Origin: Candidatus Bathyarchaeota archaeon
GTDB lineage: Archaea > Thermoproteota > Bathyarchaeia > Bathyarchaeales > Bathycorpusculaceae
Reading direction: 5' to 3'
Assembly (NCBI GenBank): GCA_029879735.1
Contig: JAOUPS010000003.1
Span: 1 to 51,438 of the forward strand
Length of the DNA stretch: 51,438 nucleotides
The position numbers were made by a program, and so were the translations under genes. The notes under the pieces were generated by a model that did no database searches, was not told the origin of the DNA, and worked only from the letters and a program-made list of their open reading frames with translations. Of this stretch, positions 41,041 to 50,215 are shown one piece after another (positions within the stretch are counted from its first letter, which is position 1; every line of letters starts with the position of its first letter).

Positions 41041-44000
41041 TTATAGTTTGTTGGAGAGATTTCTGACAAGCTTTTTTCTTTTTAGGAAACGAAGTTTTCG
41101 GAGGATTGTGGCTGGGAAATAGGATGCGATTAGTAAAACGCCTACAATGGTAACACTACAATAGAGGAGATATCTGTATACGGTGTTGGATTTGTAATGG
41201 ATTTCTATTGTGTGAATGCCCTGAGTTGTATTCATTAACCAGCAGTTTGCGTACATATTTGCTTTTGAATGGTCAGGCAGAACTTTTCCATCTACCGTAG
41301 CTTCCCAAAGCGGATCGAAGTTTTCACCTAATAAGAGTAGAGTTGATGAATTGTAAGTCTGATTGAATCTTAGACAATACCTGACGGGACTCATCTCAAT
41401 AAATGTCACTGGCGTGTCTTTTGGGTCTTCTGCAGGAAACAGCCATATACCTGCTATAATGTCCTTGCTTACAGTGACATCTTTGAAGTGAGTCTCGGAC
41501 CGTTCCGACCCAATTCCGATTCTTCCTTTCTTTCCAATTGGGTCGCTTAAAGTCAGTATGTGTGCACCATTTAAATACAACACGAGTGTTTCTCCCTGTT
41601 TCATTATCCGCAATTGATTCCAAGAATCCGGCTTCACCTCTGCGTTTTCCAAAAATACTATATCCTGGCTCGCGCCCTCGCGAGGTGATTCTTCAACTAT
41701 TGCTCCTTCTAAGCAACCGTCTTTATGGAAGAGTAGACGCAAATAGGAGATGGTTCCGGAAGAGTTTGTCCAAGATAGTTTGATACAAGGACCCATCCAT
41801 GCTTTTTCGCCGAACTCTACTGGTTTGAATTCAAGGTTGAGGTCAAAGTTGTCATATTCCTGCGAAGTTAAGAGTGTTCCATTGTTTATCTCTAAATTCT
41901 TTGTCATATTCCATGAAGCTTGACCAACAAAATCGTCGATTAAATCCACAAATGAGGCAGTGGACGTATCATCGGTTGCCAATAACAGTTGATGATGCCC
42001 TGTTGCAATTTCAGAACTAGTAAGGTATTTTAAGGAAACTTCTTCTCCGGGTATTATCTTGTTCTCTAGTTCTCCATTGTCTAATGAACAGTGAACTGTC
42101 ACTTCATCTCTATCGCTATGTATAACTGCATAAATGTCATAGATTCCTTGGAAAGGTACAGTCCAACTATAGTTACTAAATATTGTTGGAAGGGATGTGC
42201 CGAAAGTACATGTTTCGCATCGATCATATTTTGTTTCGAAGAGAACAGGTTTAGAGGAAAACTCAGAATTATCGAATAGCTCGATTGTTTCGATGTTAGA
42301 GTAAAAGACTGGATAGTTGCTTAGATACAAGCGCGGTAATGCGGTTTCTACAATGAATTCTGAATATTCATTGTGAAAGTTTTCGGTTAAATTCTGTTTT
42401 CTCAAATTTTCCGTGACTCTTGTTAGGTTTCTGGATTGGACAATGTGAAAACCCTTATCCTTCCACGCATAGTTTACATACACGTATTTTGTGCTGAGCA
42501 AGCTGAACAGATTTGTAAGATTTGAGTCTGTCTCTAACTCGTTGTTTATTTCTTTTGTCACTTCATAATTTAGATCAAGTCTACCCGGATAGAGGAGTGG
42601 GTTCATGAATTGAACATGTAGTTCAGTATTATGATCAAAAGGAAGGATGATGCCCCTGTAGGTTCCTTCAGTATACCATTCTAACGAATCGTCTATTATT
42701 CTACTTATGGTCTCATCTGGCAGGCGTGCTTGTAAACCGCCAGAGTATTCGTCAAGACCCATGCATCCGTTAAATGCAAACAAATTATACACGTAGATAT
42801 GGGAAACACCTAAAAATATCAAGACGAAACTCAAAGTGGCAAACCTGAAATTCCTTCTGCGAAAGAACCCTGCTGCTGAAATCATTATCTTTTGTATGGA
42901 GAAAACGAAGAGAGGTATTATGCAAATTGTGAGCATGAGTTGTAGTTTAAGAGGGTTGCGGAATGTCCATAAAAGAGGTATACTTCCAATAGTCCAGCTG
43001 AGTTCAGAGTAGACAATCAACCTCAAAAGCAATGTCAGGATAGAGATAGAAATTACTGACGCAAACATTGCAACAATTGCCTTTTTTTCCGAAGATGCTC
43101 TAATCCATAAGATGCTTGCAAACGCAATAATTGGAATGACGATGCCGATTTCGTTTTTTATGTTAATGGGGTTGATGTATCCCAGTGGAACCTGAGGCGA
43201 ACCTACGTTGCCTGCGAGTGTGAGCAAATTAAGAATTGTTGCTTCTTGATATGTAAACTGGAAATCACGCACGACGTTATGCCTTTCATAGCCGTATAGT
43301 GGTGACTGGTAGTAAACGTATCCGGAAAAAAAGAAGGGTGCGTTGCATACGAGGACAATGAAGGCGAAGATAATAAGTCGTAGAACTGTACTCTTTAAAA
43401 AATTCAACTTGGATTGAGCCAGTGCAAGATAACTTATGGTCACGATAAGAAGTATGATTGACAAAATAGGGGATAAGTTGGGAAATGTCCACATGGTTAA
43501 ACTTGTGAAAACGGCGGCTTTAGCAAGGTTTCTCACAGTCCATTTTTCTAGCGAGTCTATGAAAAACGATAATGAAAATGGCAAAAATACTAAAGACAAC
43601 ATGAACCCGCCGGAATTGTAGTATGTTATAACAACTGGGTTGATTATGTATAGGGTTGCACCAAGGAGTTTCGGCCATATGCTTTCGCAGAATTTCTTAG
43701 AAAATGAATAGAAAGCAAGAAAGCTTAACGGAAAACTAAGGTTCATCAGAAAACTGAAAAATCTCACGTCTCCAATATATGCGGCTAGTTGGCTGAAAAA
43801 ATGCAAAAAAAGATAGGCTAATGGTGTGGGGTAATTTTCGCCGTATGCAACGTGATGCCAACTGTTGAGTATATGTTCTCCTATTATGGATCCTGATGAA
43901 AGCGTGACGAGGGGGTTGTCTCCGAAAACAAGAGTCAGGAAGAATGTTTGCCTTGCCACCAAAAAAGTAACGAAGAAAGCTAAAAACAGTATAAGAAAGA

Positions 44001-44082
44001 TCTTAATCCATTTTGATTTTGCACTTTTGCTAGTGAGTATCTGGGAAATTTTCCCGAGACAACTACAAATTCCCTGCTTCAA
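41041..44082 (-). CDS. Large GT-C/YfhO-like membrane protein with inserted LamG/3-keto-disaccharide-hydrolase-like domain
   Basis: 1013 residues. The first 470 hold about 12 membrane helices with an early luminal loop (SGSIIGEHILNSWHHVAYGE). A beta-rich ectodomain follows, within which about 700-870 forms a concanavalin-like domain (NNGTLLTSQEYDNFDLNLEF ... LVLYLNGAHILTL ... KGRIGIGSERSETHFKDVTV). Then comes the YfhO-type ending LLGENFDPLWEATVDGK and one last helix. The combination suggests a glycan polymerase or transferase with a carbohydrate-binding module. The start is at codon MKQGICSCLGK. It faces the GT genes. Confidence 0.65.
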   Translation of the reverse strand: MKQGICSCLGKISQILTSKSAKSKWIKIFLILFLAFFVTFLVARQTFFLTLVFGDNPLVTLSSGSIIGEHILNSWHHVAYGENYPTPLAYLFLHFFSQLAAYIGDVRFFSFLMNLSFPLSFLAFYSFSKKFCESIWPKLLGATLYIINPVVITYYNSGGFMLSLVFLPFSLSFFIDSLEKWTVRNLAKAAVFTSLTMWTFPNLSPILSIILLIVTISYLALAQSKLNFLKSTVLRLIIFAFIVLVCNAPFFFSGYVYYQSPLYGYERHNVVRDFQFTYQEATILNLLTLAGNVGSPQVPLGYINPINIKNEIGIVIPIIAFASILWIRASSEKKAIVAMFASVISISILTLLLRLIVYSELSWTIGSIPLLWTFRNPLKLQLMLTICIIPLFVFSIQKIMISAAGFFRRRNFRFATLSFVLIFLGVSHIYVYNLFAFNGCMGLDEYSGGLQARLPDETISRIIDDSLEWYTEGTYRGIILPFDHNTELHVQFMNPLLYPGRLDLNYEVTKEINNELETDSNLTNLFSLLSTKYVYVNYAWKDKGFHIVQSRNLTRVTENLRKQNLTENFHNEYSEFIVETALPRLYLSNYPVFYSNIETIELFDNSEFSSKPVLFETKYDRCETCTFGTSLPTIFSNYSWTVPFQGIYDIYAVIHSDRDEVTVHCSLDNGELENKIIPGEEVSLKYLTSSEIATGHHQLLLATDDTSTASFVDLIDDFVGQASWNMTKNLEINNGTLLTSQEYDNFDLNLEFKPVEFGEKAWMGPCIKLSWTNSSGTISYLRLLFHKDGCLEGAIVEESPREGASQDIVFLENAEVKPDSWNQLRIMKQGETLVLYLNGAHILTLSDPIGKKGRIGIGSERSETHFKDVTVSKDIIAGIWLFPAEDPKDTPVTFIEMSPVRYCLRFNQTYNSSTLLLLGENFDPLWEATVDGKVLPDHSKANMYANCWLMNTTQGIHTIEIHYKSNTVYRYLLYCSVTIVGVLLIASYFPATILRKLRFLKRKKLVRNLSNKL

Positions 44083-44397
44083 TTCGACGTCGCCTTTCAG
44101 TTCTTATGTGCAATATCTGATTTTAGGTTTATGTGGCTTACTGTACTGTTATTCTTGGTGTCTTATCCACTCTAGACATGAAGCATTTTTTGACTACCGT
44201 ATCTTCAATCTCAGTTCTATCTTCGGGCTATTTGGTTTCGTATTCCATCATAATTCTCTTGCATCTTTGGGTAGTGGTTAACGAAGCCACTTTGGGAGAT
44301 AATGTCTCTTTTTTGGTTTATTGTTTTTAGGCCATTTCACCGAAGTAATAATATGGACCTGCTGCTCTATTGTAGCTCGAAATGGTGGGTTTAATTA

Positions 44398-45135
44398 TTG
44401 GAAAGTGGTGAAGCATTCTCTGCTCATCAGGAGGGTATCTACAATGCGTGGATACGCCAAAGGGGTCTTGAAGTGAAGGATTTTAGGATCAGAGAGATGA
44501 TATGGAAAATGACTAGCAATAAGAAGTGTAAGATCTTGGATGTCGGTTGTGGTGATGGGAGTCTGTTGGAACCTTTTAGCAAGCATCAAGACTGTTATGG
44601 GGTAGACATATCGGAGGCTCAACTAAAAATAGCTCATGAGAAAAACATGAAGACTTTTCGCGTAGATTTGGAAGTAGACGAACTCCCATTTCCTCAAGGC
44701 TTCTTTGATTTAGTGGTATGCTCTGAAACGATCGAACATCTGCTTGATATAGACAATCTCTTGCTTGAAATAAATAGGGCACTGCGATTCGATGGAATTT
44801 TCATTCTAACTTTTCCGAACGTGAATCAGCCTATTTCTTGGTTGATACAAGTTGCATTTGACCTTCCCCCGGTGTATTCTGCACGTTACAAGTCGCCTCA
44901 CGTGAGGGATTATACGCTTCGGATAGTCAAGAAAACTCTGACGAATTTTGGTTTTAGTATAGAAAGAGCAACAGGCACCTACATATATCCATTCGAGGGG
45001 AGACTTTCGCAATGGTTGGGAAAAAGTTTTCCAAGACTTGCAGAAAAAATAATCGTTGTTTCTAAAAAACATCGAAAAGTCGACACAACAAGACACCAGA
45101 AAGTTGTCTGGAATGTTCTTGACCTCATAAGATGA
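44398..45135 (+). CDS. Class I SAM-dependent methyltransferase
   Basis: 245 residues. Motif I CKILDVGCGDGSLLEP (about 43-58), then YGVDISEAQL, FRVDLEVDELPF and FDLVVCSETIEHLLDIDNLL (motif with conserved Glu-His), and FILTFPNVNQP are as in UbiE/methyltransferase-11 type enzymes. Being inside a glycan region it may methylate a sugar or lipid carrier. TTG 44398 has no strong ribosome-binding site. Unknown substrate. Confidence 0.8.
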   Translation: MESGEAFSAHQEGIYNAWIRQRGLEVKDFRIREMIWKMTSNKKCKILDVGCGDGSLLEPFSKHQDCYGVDISEAQLKIAHEKNMKTFRVDLEVDELPFPQGFFDLVVCSETIEHLLDIDNLLLEINRALRFDGIFILTFPNVNQPISWLIQVAFDLPPVYSARYKSPHVRDYTLRIVKKTLTNFGFSIERATGTYIYPFEGRLSQWLGKSFPRLAEKIIVVSKKHRKVDTTRHQKVVWNVLDLIR

Positions 45136-45289
45136 ATGATGAATACTTTATCTCTACGGCGTCTACATCCAGTCTCAACGGTGGTTTTGCACTGGGTCAG
45201 TTGTTAGCTCGACATCTCTGCTCATTTGCGTTGCTGGCATATTTTATGCTTGATGGAGGAAAAAGAGAAAACGAGAAGACGGCTGCGGT

Positions 45290-46504
45290 TTAAGGTGTGG
45301 GGGAAGCGTCTTCGGATTCTTCTGGTTCTTCCATTATCATTTCTATTTTTATGTTTGCAACGACTATGCCTGTTATTGCGAGGATTCCTCCGATCACAGT
45401 CAGAGGTAAGCCCCATGATGGTGTCCAGCCGGTTTGGATGAAGATTAATGCTGAGGTGAAAGCTAGTATGCCCGAGGCGAGTGTTGCCAGTTGTGATACT
45501 AGTTTTTTGTTTGTGTATATGTGCATGGCGATACTTAACCAAGCTAGGATCGCGGTTGAATGAGCTATTAGGCTTATCGTGACAAAAGTGGCTGTTGATG
45601 TAAGGAATTCGGCGGATTCAGTTAATGCTGAAGGAAGGCTTAATGGCAGATATATCTGCAATTCTGCAAACTGGCTCCAAGGCATGAAGACTGAAGCCAA
45701 ATTCAATAACACACCTGTCAGAATTATGTAGAATGGTTTTTTGGGAAAACCGCTTTTCAGCGTTGCCTCTTTTGGTTGATGTCCGTGTTTGCGATGACGC
45801 TTTTGAAGGATCTTCCGTACTTGGTGGATTGCTGTTGCAACTGGAGTTGCGAGGGTTGCGGTGAATAAGATCAGGTTAGGGACAACCTGTTTTTCGGTCG
45901 TGTATGTTGCTGCCATTAGCGCAAGTATGATCTCGTCGCCATATTTTGGAAACCAGTGTTCATAGAGTAGTATGCCTGAATTGACATCGTGAATATAGGT
46001 TAGTGCGGCGTCTGCCACCGTTAGGGTTATGTTGACTCCTTGGAATGTTCCCGCTTCTACTGTGAAGTTTAGAGTTTGAATTGTTTTGTTGGTTATTGTT
46101 GGAAATTGGTAGGCAGTATCTATCTGGCTTGTCCATTCCAGCTTGCCTTGCAAGCTTTCAGCTATACATTCTGGAGGCAAATAGATTAAGGCTGTAAAAT
46201 AGTCTGCGTATGACGGAAATCCGTTCTGATATTTCACCGTAACCTTTGAGCCTTCAGTTGAGCCTTCGAATGTGAAGCTGCTTCGGAAAATCAGGGTTGT
46301 TTGGTTGAGTGTTAGTATTCTGATTGAGGCGTCCCAAGTTTGGTATCCCCCAAATCCTGATCCTCTTAGTCCTTTGTAAAAAAGAGTTGAGCCTTCCCGT
46401 ATTTGCATTTCTTCTGCAAGTGTGAATGGTGAATTTGAGGTTAGAAGCAGGAGAGTTATGATTGTGAGTGAGATCAAGGTAGATTCAAGTTTAGATTTTG
46501 GCAC
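45290..46504 (-). CDS. Secreted/membrane protein with N-terminal ectodomain and five membrane helices
   Basis: 404 residues. The first 30 residues are a signal peptide (STLISLTIITLLLLTSNSPF). An ectodomain of about 190 residues follows with N-glycosylation sites (NQTT, NKTI, NFTV, NITL), then about five helices and an acidic cytoplasmic tail (EEPEESEDASPTP). GTG 46504 has GGTGA 7 nt upstream. It is downstream of the S-layer candidate, 65 nt away in the same direction, so it may be an accessory of the surface layer. Family unknown. Confidence 0.65.
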   Translation of the reverse strand: MPKSKLESTLISLTIITLLLLTSNSPFTLAEEMQIREGSTLFYKGLRGSGFGGYQTWDASIRILTLNQTTLIFRSSFTFEGSTEGSKVTVKYQNGFPSYADYFTALIYLPPECIAESLQGKLEWTSQIDTAYQFPTITNKTIQTLNFTVEAGTFQGVNITLTVADAALTYIHDVNSGILLYEHWFPKYGDEIILALMAATYTTEKQVVPNLILFTATLATPVATAIHQVRKILQKRHRKHGHQPKEATLKSGFPKKPFYIILTGVLLNLASVFMPWSQFAELQIYLPLSLPSALTESAEFLTSTATFVTISLIAHSTAILAWLSIAMHIYTNKKLVSQLATLASGILAFTSALIFIQTGWTPSWGLPLTVIGGILAITGIVVANIKIEMIMEEPEESEDASPTP

Positions 46505-46569
46505 GTGTTTTCACCGTTCGGAAATAATTAAGAAAAACATGGAAAGAAAAAAGAAGAGGATGTTGTGTT

Positions 46570-49041
46570 TTATGGGTCAAACTGTATGTGCGCTGTTGTT
46601 TCTGTGGGTAGTTTCGCCCACCACCATATGTAGTCTCCTTCGTAGTCCAAAGGATATACTGGAATAGTGATATCGCCAGTCCATGCTACAACTGAATCGA
46701 ATCCGTATGTGTCGTCAAAATGGTTGTCGCCGAACTCTGTTATTGTTCCAAGGGCTTTGACAACAGTGAATCCGGTTGGTTCACGGTCTCCACCTGTGTA
46801 GTCTATCTTCAGTATGAGTGCTACTGTGCCGTCAGGTATCCAACCGTCGGTTGATCCCATAATGTACTGGGAAGCCCATGCCGTAGCCCAGAATGTGTCT
46901 CTTCCATCCCAACCGTACACCTCTAAGCCTCGTGTTCCATTGATGTCTCTTGCTAGGGCTAATACAGCATATCCTTCCTTGTAACCGTGTGTGTCCTTGC
47001 TTGTGTCCCATGATGAGATTGGGAAGTAATCGAAGGTTGGCTTTTCGAAGTCGCTTGTTGGTGCTGTGCCAGTCACCGTGCCGCCGTCGATGAGGGCGCG
47101 GGCGACCGTGCCTTCCCTGCTTATGGCGAAGCAGAAGTCGTTAAAGTATCTTGTCAGGCTGTTTGCTTTCATACCGCCGATGCTTGTGATTCCGTTGGGG
47201 CTATAGTCTATATAGTCATACATCGCATCAGTCCAAGTGGCTCCGTCGTACGACCATCTCTCAGTCAATGGGTCCTTCGAAGGATACCAGTACCAGCCGC
47301 CGCCATCTATGATGGCGCTGTAGTTTGACCATCCTCCGGCGATTGGCTCAGGTCCCTCCTCGATTACGTCGTCGTAGACTCCGAAGGCAAAATTCTTCAG
47401 AGCGGTCCGCTTGTAGAGTGTTGTGTCAGTGCCTGTTCCCTTGCCGCTGTTGCTGAACTGTTCGTAGTAGTCTCCGCCAAACTCGCTTATTCCGTAAGGT
47501 ATTGTTCCTTTCATGCCTATTACAGGCGCTATCCACGGGAACAGTGTGTCGTTTCTGTCAAACAGCATGAATGAAGTACGGAAATAATCATACTGGTTGC
47601 CTGCAACAAACCCTGCACCTGCGCTGTCTGTTGTGGCTGCGCTTTGTCCAAGTCCAGTCCACATGAATGGTGGCTGCACGGGTAAGTCTGGAGATAATGT
47701 GGTTAGGTCTTCTGGGTTGAAAACGTTGTTTAGCAGATATTGAACTTCGGTGTCAACTTGATCGCTTCCGTGTGCTGCATCCGAGTCCAGTGCCGGGTTA
47801 GGATTATCCGTGTAGTCGGTCATGCCGATCACTTCAACAAATCTAATCTGTCTGTACGCGGCCTTGGCAAGGAACTGTAGCAGATTCGGCCAAACGGTAC
47901 TGTTGTAGCGCCACTGCACAATTACCCAGGGTGTGCTCGGCTCGTCTGGACCAGTCGGGGGACTAGGTATGTCGGGAACAGCCGTGCCCCAGTTGAGGAT
48001 TCTCAGATAGTCGAGAGGTAGGTTTGGAACCAACGGATTGTACACGCTGTACTCGGTTGCGTTTGGCCAGTAACCCGCAAAGAACAGGTATCTTTCAAGT
48101 GGATCAAAGGCTTGCAATACGTCAAACTTGTCTTGCCCAGTTACTGGATGCTGGTACACAGTGTCATTGAAGTTGTCGAAGTAGTGAATGAAAGCCTCGT
48201 TTCCTGGGTTAATTCCCCGCACTATGTCAAGCTCGTATCTCTCTGAGAAACAAAAGTCACTTATGAAGTCCAAGACTTTGGCGTCAAGCAGTATCTTGAC
48301 GTCCTTATAGACTATCGCATACTTTGTGTCTTTGTTAAAGATAACTGTGATAACAACTTTTGCAACATCTTCATCATAATATCCGTCATGGATCACAACT
48401 TCGGTTCTCGCAACAGCAAGCCTTGCACTATCATACAGTATCTTTATACCGCTTGGAATCAATGTGCCCTCAGTAAGATCGGATCCCGTTTCGCTTGGCA
48501 TGACGTCGCCATACCAGCTGTAAACCTCTCTTCCAGCCTCCGTGGCTGTCAAGTCACTGTAGATTGCCCAAGCTTCGAGGCACCGCAGTATGCCCTGCCG
48601 TGTATAGTTGATGAAGAATAGCCAGCCTTGAATCCAATATTTTTGAAGTATGTCTGCCGAAGCCCAAGACTCTGTGTCTTCCCATTCGTCGCTGTCTGCA
48701 CCATAAGCGATGCCGGCGTTATCCGGCGTAGCGAACTCACCGTACTCTGTTACACCAACTCTGAGACTTTTGCCTGCATCAAACCAATCGTCGCCCGGGT
48801 CCCAAGGTTCTTCGCCATATAGCCCTGCGTATTCAGATGCCCACTGGTTTATCTGGTATGAGTACTGCATGCTGTCGTAGTAGTCGTTGCCTGCAACTCC
48901 TTCAAAGATCGCAAAATCTGCTCCGCCAGATGAATGTCCGGAAAGAAAGCCTAGGATTGTTGGCGTGATCACAATTGGCGAAATCAACGTTAAAGCTAAC
49001 AACAACATCATTAGGTCTTTAGAATGGTTTTTCACGTTCAT
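46570..49041 (-). CDS. Large secreted surface protein, S-layer candidate
   Basis: 823 residues. The N-terminal signal peptide (LMMLLLALTLISPIVITPTI) is followed by a long, acidic, Tyr/Trp/Asp/Gly-rich soluble region with few Lys and hardly any Cys, as in archaeal S-layer proteins. A few N-x-S/T sites occur (NYTR, NDTV, NATE, NSTV). There is no C-terminal membrane helix, so it may be held by a partner such as the membrane protein next downstream. A very good promoter and GAGGA Shine-Dalgarno suggest high expression. The signal peptidase at 21 kb would process it. The S-layer call is inference. Confidence 0.6.
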   Translation of the reverse strand: MNVKNHSKDLMMLLLALTLISPIVITPTILGFLSGHSSGGADFAIFEGVAGNDYYDSMQYSYQINQWASEYAGLYGEEPWDPGDDWFDAGKSLRVGVTEYGEFATPDNAGIAYGADSDEWEDTESWASADILQKYWIQGWLFFINYTRQGILRCLEAWAIYSDLTATEAGREVYSWYGDVMPSETGSDLTEGTLIPSGIKILYDSARLAVARTEVVIHDGYYDEDVAKVVITVIFNKDTKYAIVYKDVKILLDAKVLDFISDFCFSERYELDIVRGINPGNEAFIHYFDNFNDTVYQHPVTGQDKFDVLQAFDPLERYLFFAGYWPNATEYSVYNPLVPNLPLDYLRILNWGTAVPDIPSPPTGPDEPSTPWVIVQWRYNSTVWPNLLQFLAKAAYRQIRFVEVIGMTDYTDNPNPALDSDAAHGSDQVDTEVQYLLNNVFNPEDLTTLSPDLPVQPPFMWTGLGQSAATTDSAGAGFVAGNQYDYFRTSFMLFDRNDTLFPWIAPVIGMKGTIPYGISEFGGDYYEQFSNSGKGTGTDTTLYKRTALKNFAFGVYDDVIEEGPEPIAGGWSNYSAIIDGGGWYWYPSKDPLTERWSYDGATWTDAMYDYIDYSPNGITSIGGMKANSLTRYFNDFCFAISREGTVARALIDGGTVTGTAPTSDFEKPTFDYFPISSWDTSKDTHGYKEGYAVLALARDINGTRGLEVYGWDGRDTFWATAWASQYIMGSTDGWIPDGTVALILKIDYTGGDREPTGFTVVKALGTITEFGDNHFDDTYGFDSVVAWTGDITIPVYPLDYEGDYIWWWAKLPTETTAHIQFDP

Positions 49042-49053
49042 TTCTATTTCCTC

Positions 49054-49100
49054 TTTAACATTGGTCTTTCTATAGTTTCACTACTCAGATTTAAAAGGTT
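49054..49100 (-). promoter_or_regulatory. Strong promoter and ribosome-binding site of the S-layer candidate
   Basis: Minus-strand AAAACCTTTTAAATCTG (BRE plus TATA, about 49086-49100) is about 50 nt before ATG 49041, with GAGGA 8 nt before the ATG. Confidence 0.6.
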
Positions 49101-49142
49101 TTCCATTCTAGAATTATGATATAGAATAAAATTTCGTGTATG

Positions 49143-49199
49143 GAGTCATCGTGCGAGACGGATACTTTAAAATGTTAATGATCAAGCAACGATGACTCT
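49143..49199. repeat. 10-bp inverted repeat GAGTCATCGT / ACGATGACTC
   Basis: Arms at 49143-49152 and 49189-49198 with a 36-nt spacer containing CTTTAAAATGTTAATGATC. It lies just past the small minus-strand gene at 49198-49445 and before the S-layer promoter, so it may be a transcription end structure or a regulator site. Confidence 0.5.
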
Positions 49200-49445
49200 A
49201 ATTCTTTCTTGCTTTCTTCAGCAGTTCCATGAATTTTTCGTATGTTGCCTCCATTCTCGCATAATATCCTGTTTTTCTAGTTTCGTAAACCTTGTTTGCC
49301 ATCAACAGGCAGTGGTCTAAACTGTGCATCAGATTCTCAAAATCCTTTTCACTTAGCTTTTCCACAACACGCGCAGTTTCTTCGATAAACTTTCCCGTTA
49401 TGACCTAAACATATCAAACAGATAGGGATCTGCGGTTATGAGCAT
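49198..49445 (-). pseudogene. Small helical protein gene with one frameshift
   Basis: ATG 49445 reads MLITADPYLFDMF and runs into a TAA. One base shifted, the frame continues VITGKFIEETARVVEKLSEK, then DFENLMHSLDHCLLMANKVY and on to a Lys-rich end, with TAG at 49198. Restoring one base near 49405 would give an 80-residue helical protein. Without the N-terminus, a GTG (49365) could start a 55-residue product. No family recognised. It may be a sequencing error. Confidence 0.5.
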
Positions 49446-49497
49446 TCGAGCGCGTTAGTTTTGTGGCGCACAATAATTGGGATACTGCGGCGGCATC

Positions 49498-49686
49498 ATG
49501 GAACTCGCAGCATTAGTTATGCTACCATCTTTTCTATGGTTTGCACCGGACAGAATGTTCTTTTTTCTAAACGCATTCTTTTACGTCCTTTCTTTACCGA
49601 TTGTCGGGATGACTTGTCAAGGGATGGCCCTCAAATTCTCCGATGGACGAAAGTGTTTTATTGAGAAGGAGCAGCAAACACTATAG
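49498..49686 (+). CDS. Possible small membrane protein
   Basis: ATG 49498: MELAALVMLPSFLWFAPDRM, then FFFLNAFFYVLSLPIVGMTC and a polar end; two hydrophobic segments, 62 residues. No ribosome-binding site or clear TATA. It lies 12 nt before the next gene in the same direction, which favours its reality a little. Confidence 0.4.
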   Translation: MELAALVMLPSFLWFAPDRMFFFLNAFFYVLSLPIVGMTCQGMALKFSDGRKCFIEKEQQTL

Positions 49687-49698
49687 AAGTGAAAGTTC

Positions 49699-50091
49699 AT
49701 GATGAAGCGGCTACTCAATCAGCAACGTGTCCCTCTGAGCATAGCAACCTTGGCCAGGGTGAAGGCATGGGCTGTGCGTCGGAGGGTTTGGTATAGAGCT
49801 CTGTCGAGAAGCGAGAGGGGTCAAATGGATCTAACGATAAGGATAGTTAAGAGGGTTCATAATTCACTTCTAGCAAGGGTGTTGCGCTCGATTTTGAAGA
49901 AGCTGTTTGAGGCTGGTGAGAGTAAGGTTTCTCGTCTCATGAGAGAGGTCGGTGAATCTTTAGCCAAGAGGCTGAGTGCCATCGCTAAGGGTTGGGGATG
50001 TAGATCCGCTGATGCTTGGGCTGAGGATACAGGGTTCATTCGGTTCTTGACCGTAAATTACATGAATATGCCTGCCTTGCATAGGGTTTAA
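49699..50091 (+). CDS. Arg-rich conserved hypothetical protein
   Basis: 130 residues. VPLSIATLARVKAWAVRRRV and WYRALSRSERGQMDLTIRIV open an amphipathic, very basic helical protein; the end RSADAWAEDTGFIRFLTVNY is more ordinary. I have seen similar proteins in Bathyarchaeia-type genomes but know no function. Many Arg and Leu in heptad-like order suggest membrane-surface or nucleic-acid contact. Start at ATG 49699 (or 49702). Confidence 0.6.
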   Translation: MMKRLLNQQRVPLSIATLARVKAWAVRRRVWYRALSRSERGQMDLTIRIVKRVHNSLLARVLRSILKKLFEAGESKVSRLMREVGESLAKRLSAIAKGWGCRSADAWAEDTGFIRFLTVNYMNMPALHRV

Positions 50092-50215
50092 TGGCATACG
50101 TGGTTTTGGCTAACTGGCAGTGCTGGCTTCGTTGAGGGTGGAAGAGGCGAAAGTTTTATAGTGCTATGCTTAACAGAAGTTGTTTCTGTGCACGCCTTGG
50201 TTAGGTGAGGATGTT

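Noticed and set aside
44133-44330. Hydrophobic 65-codon frame in the 44083-44397 gap.
   Set aside because: No ribosome-binding site, promoter or family feature; the gap otherwise shows only A/T-rich promoter-like DNA.
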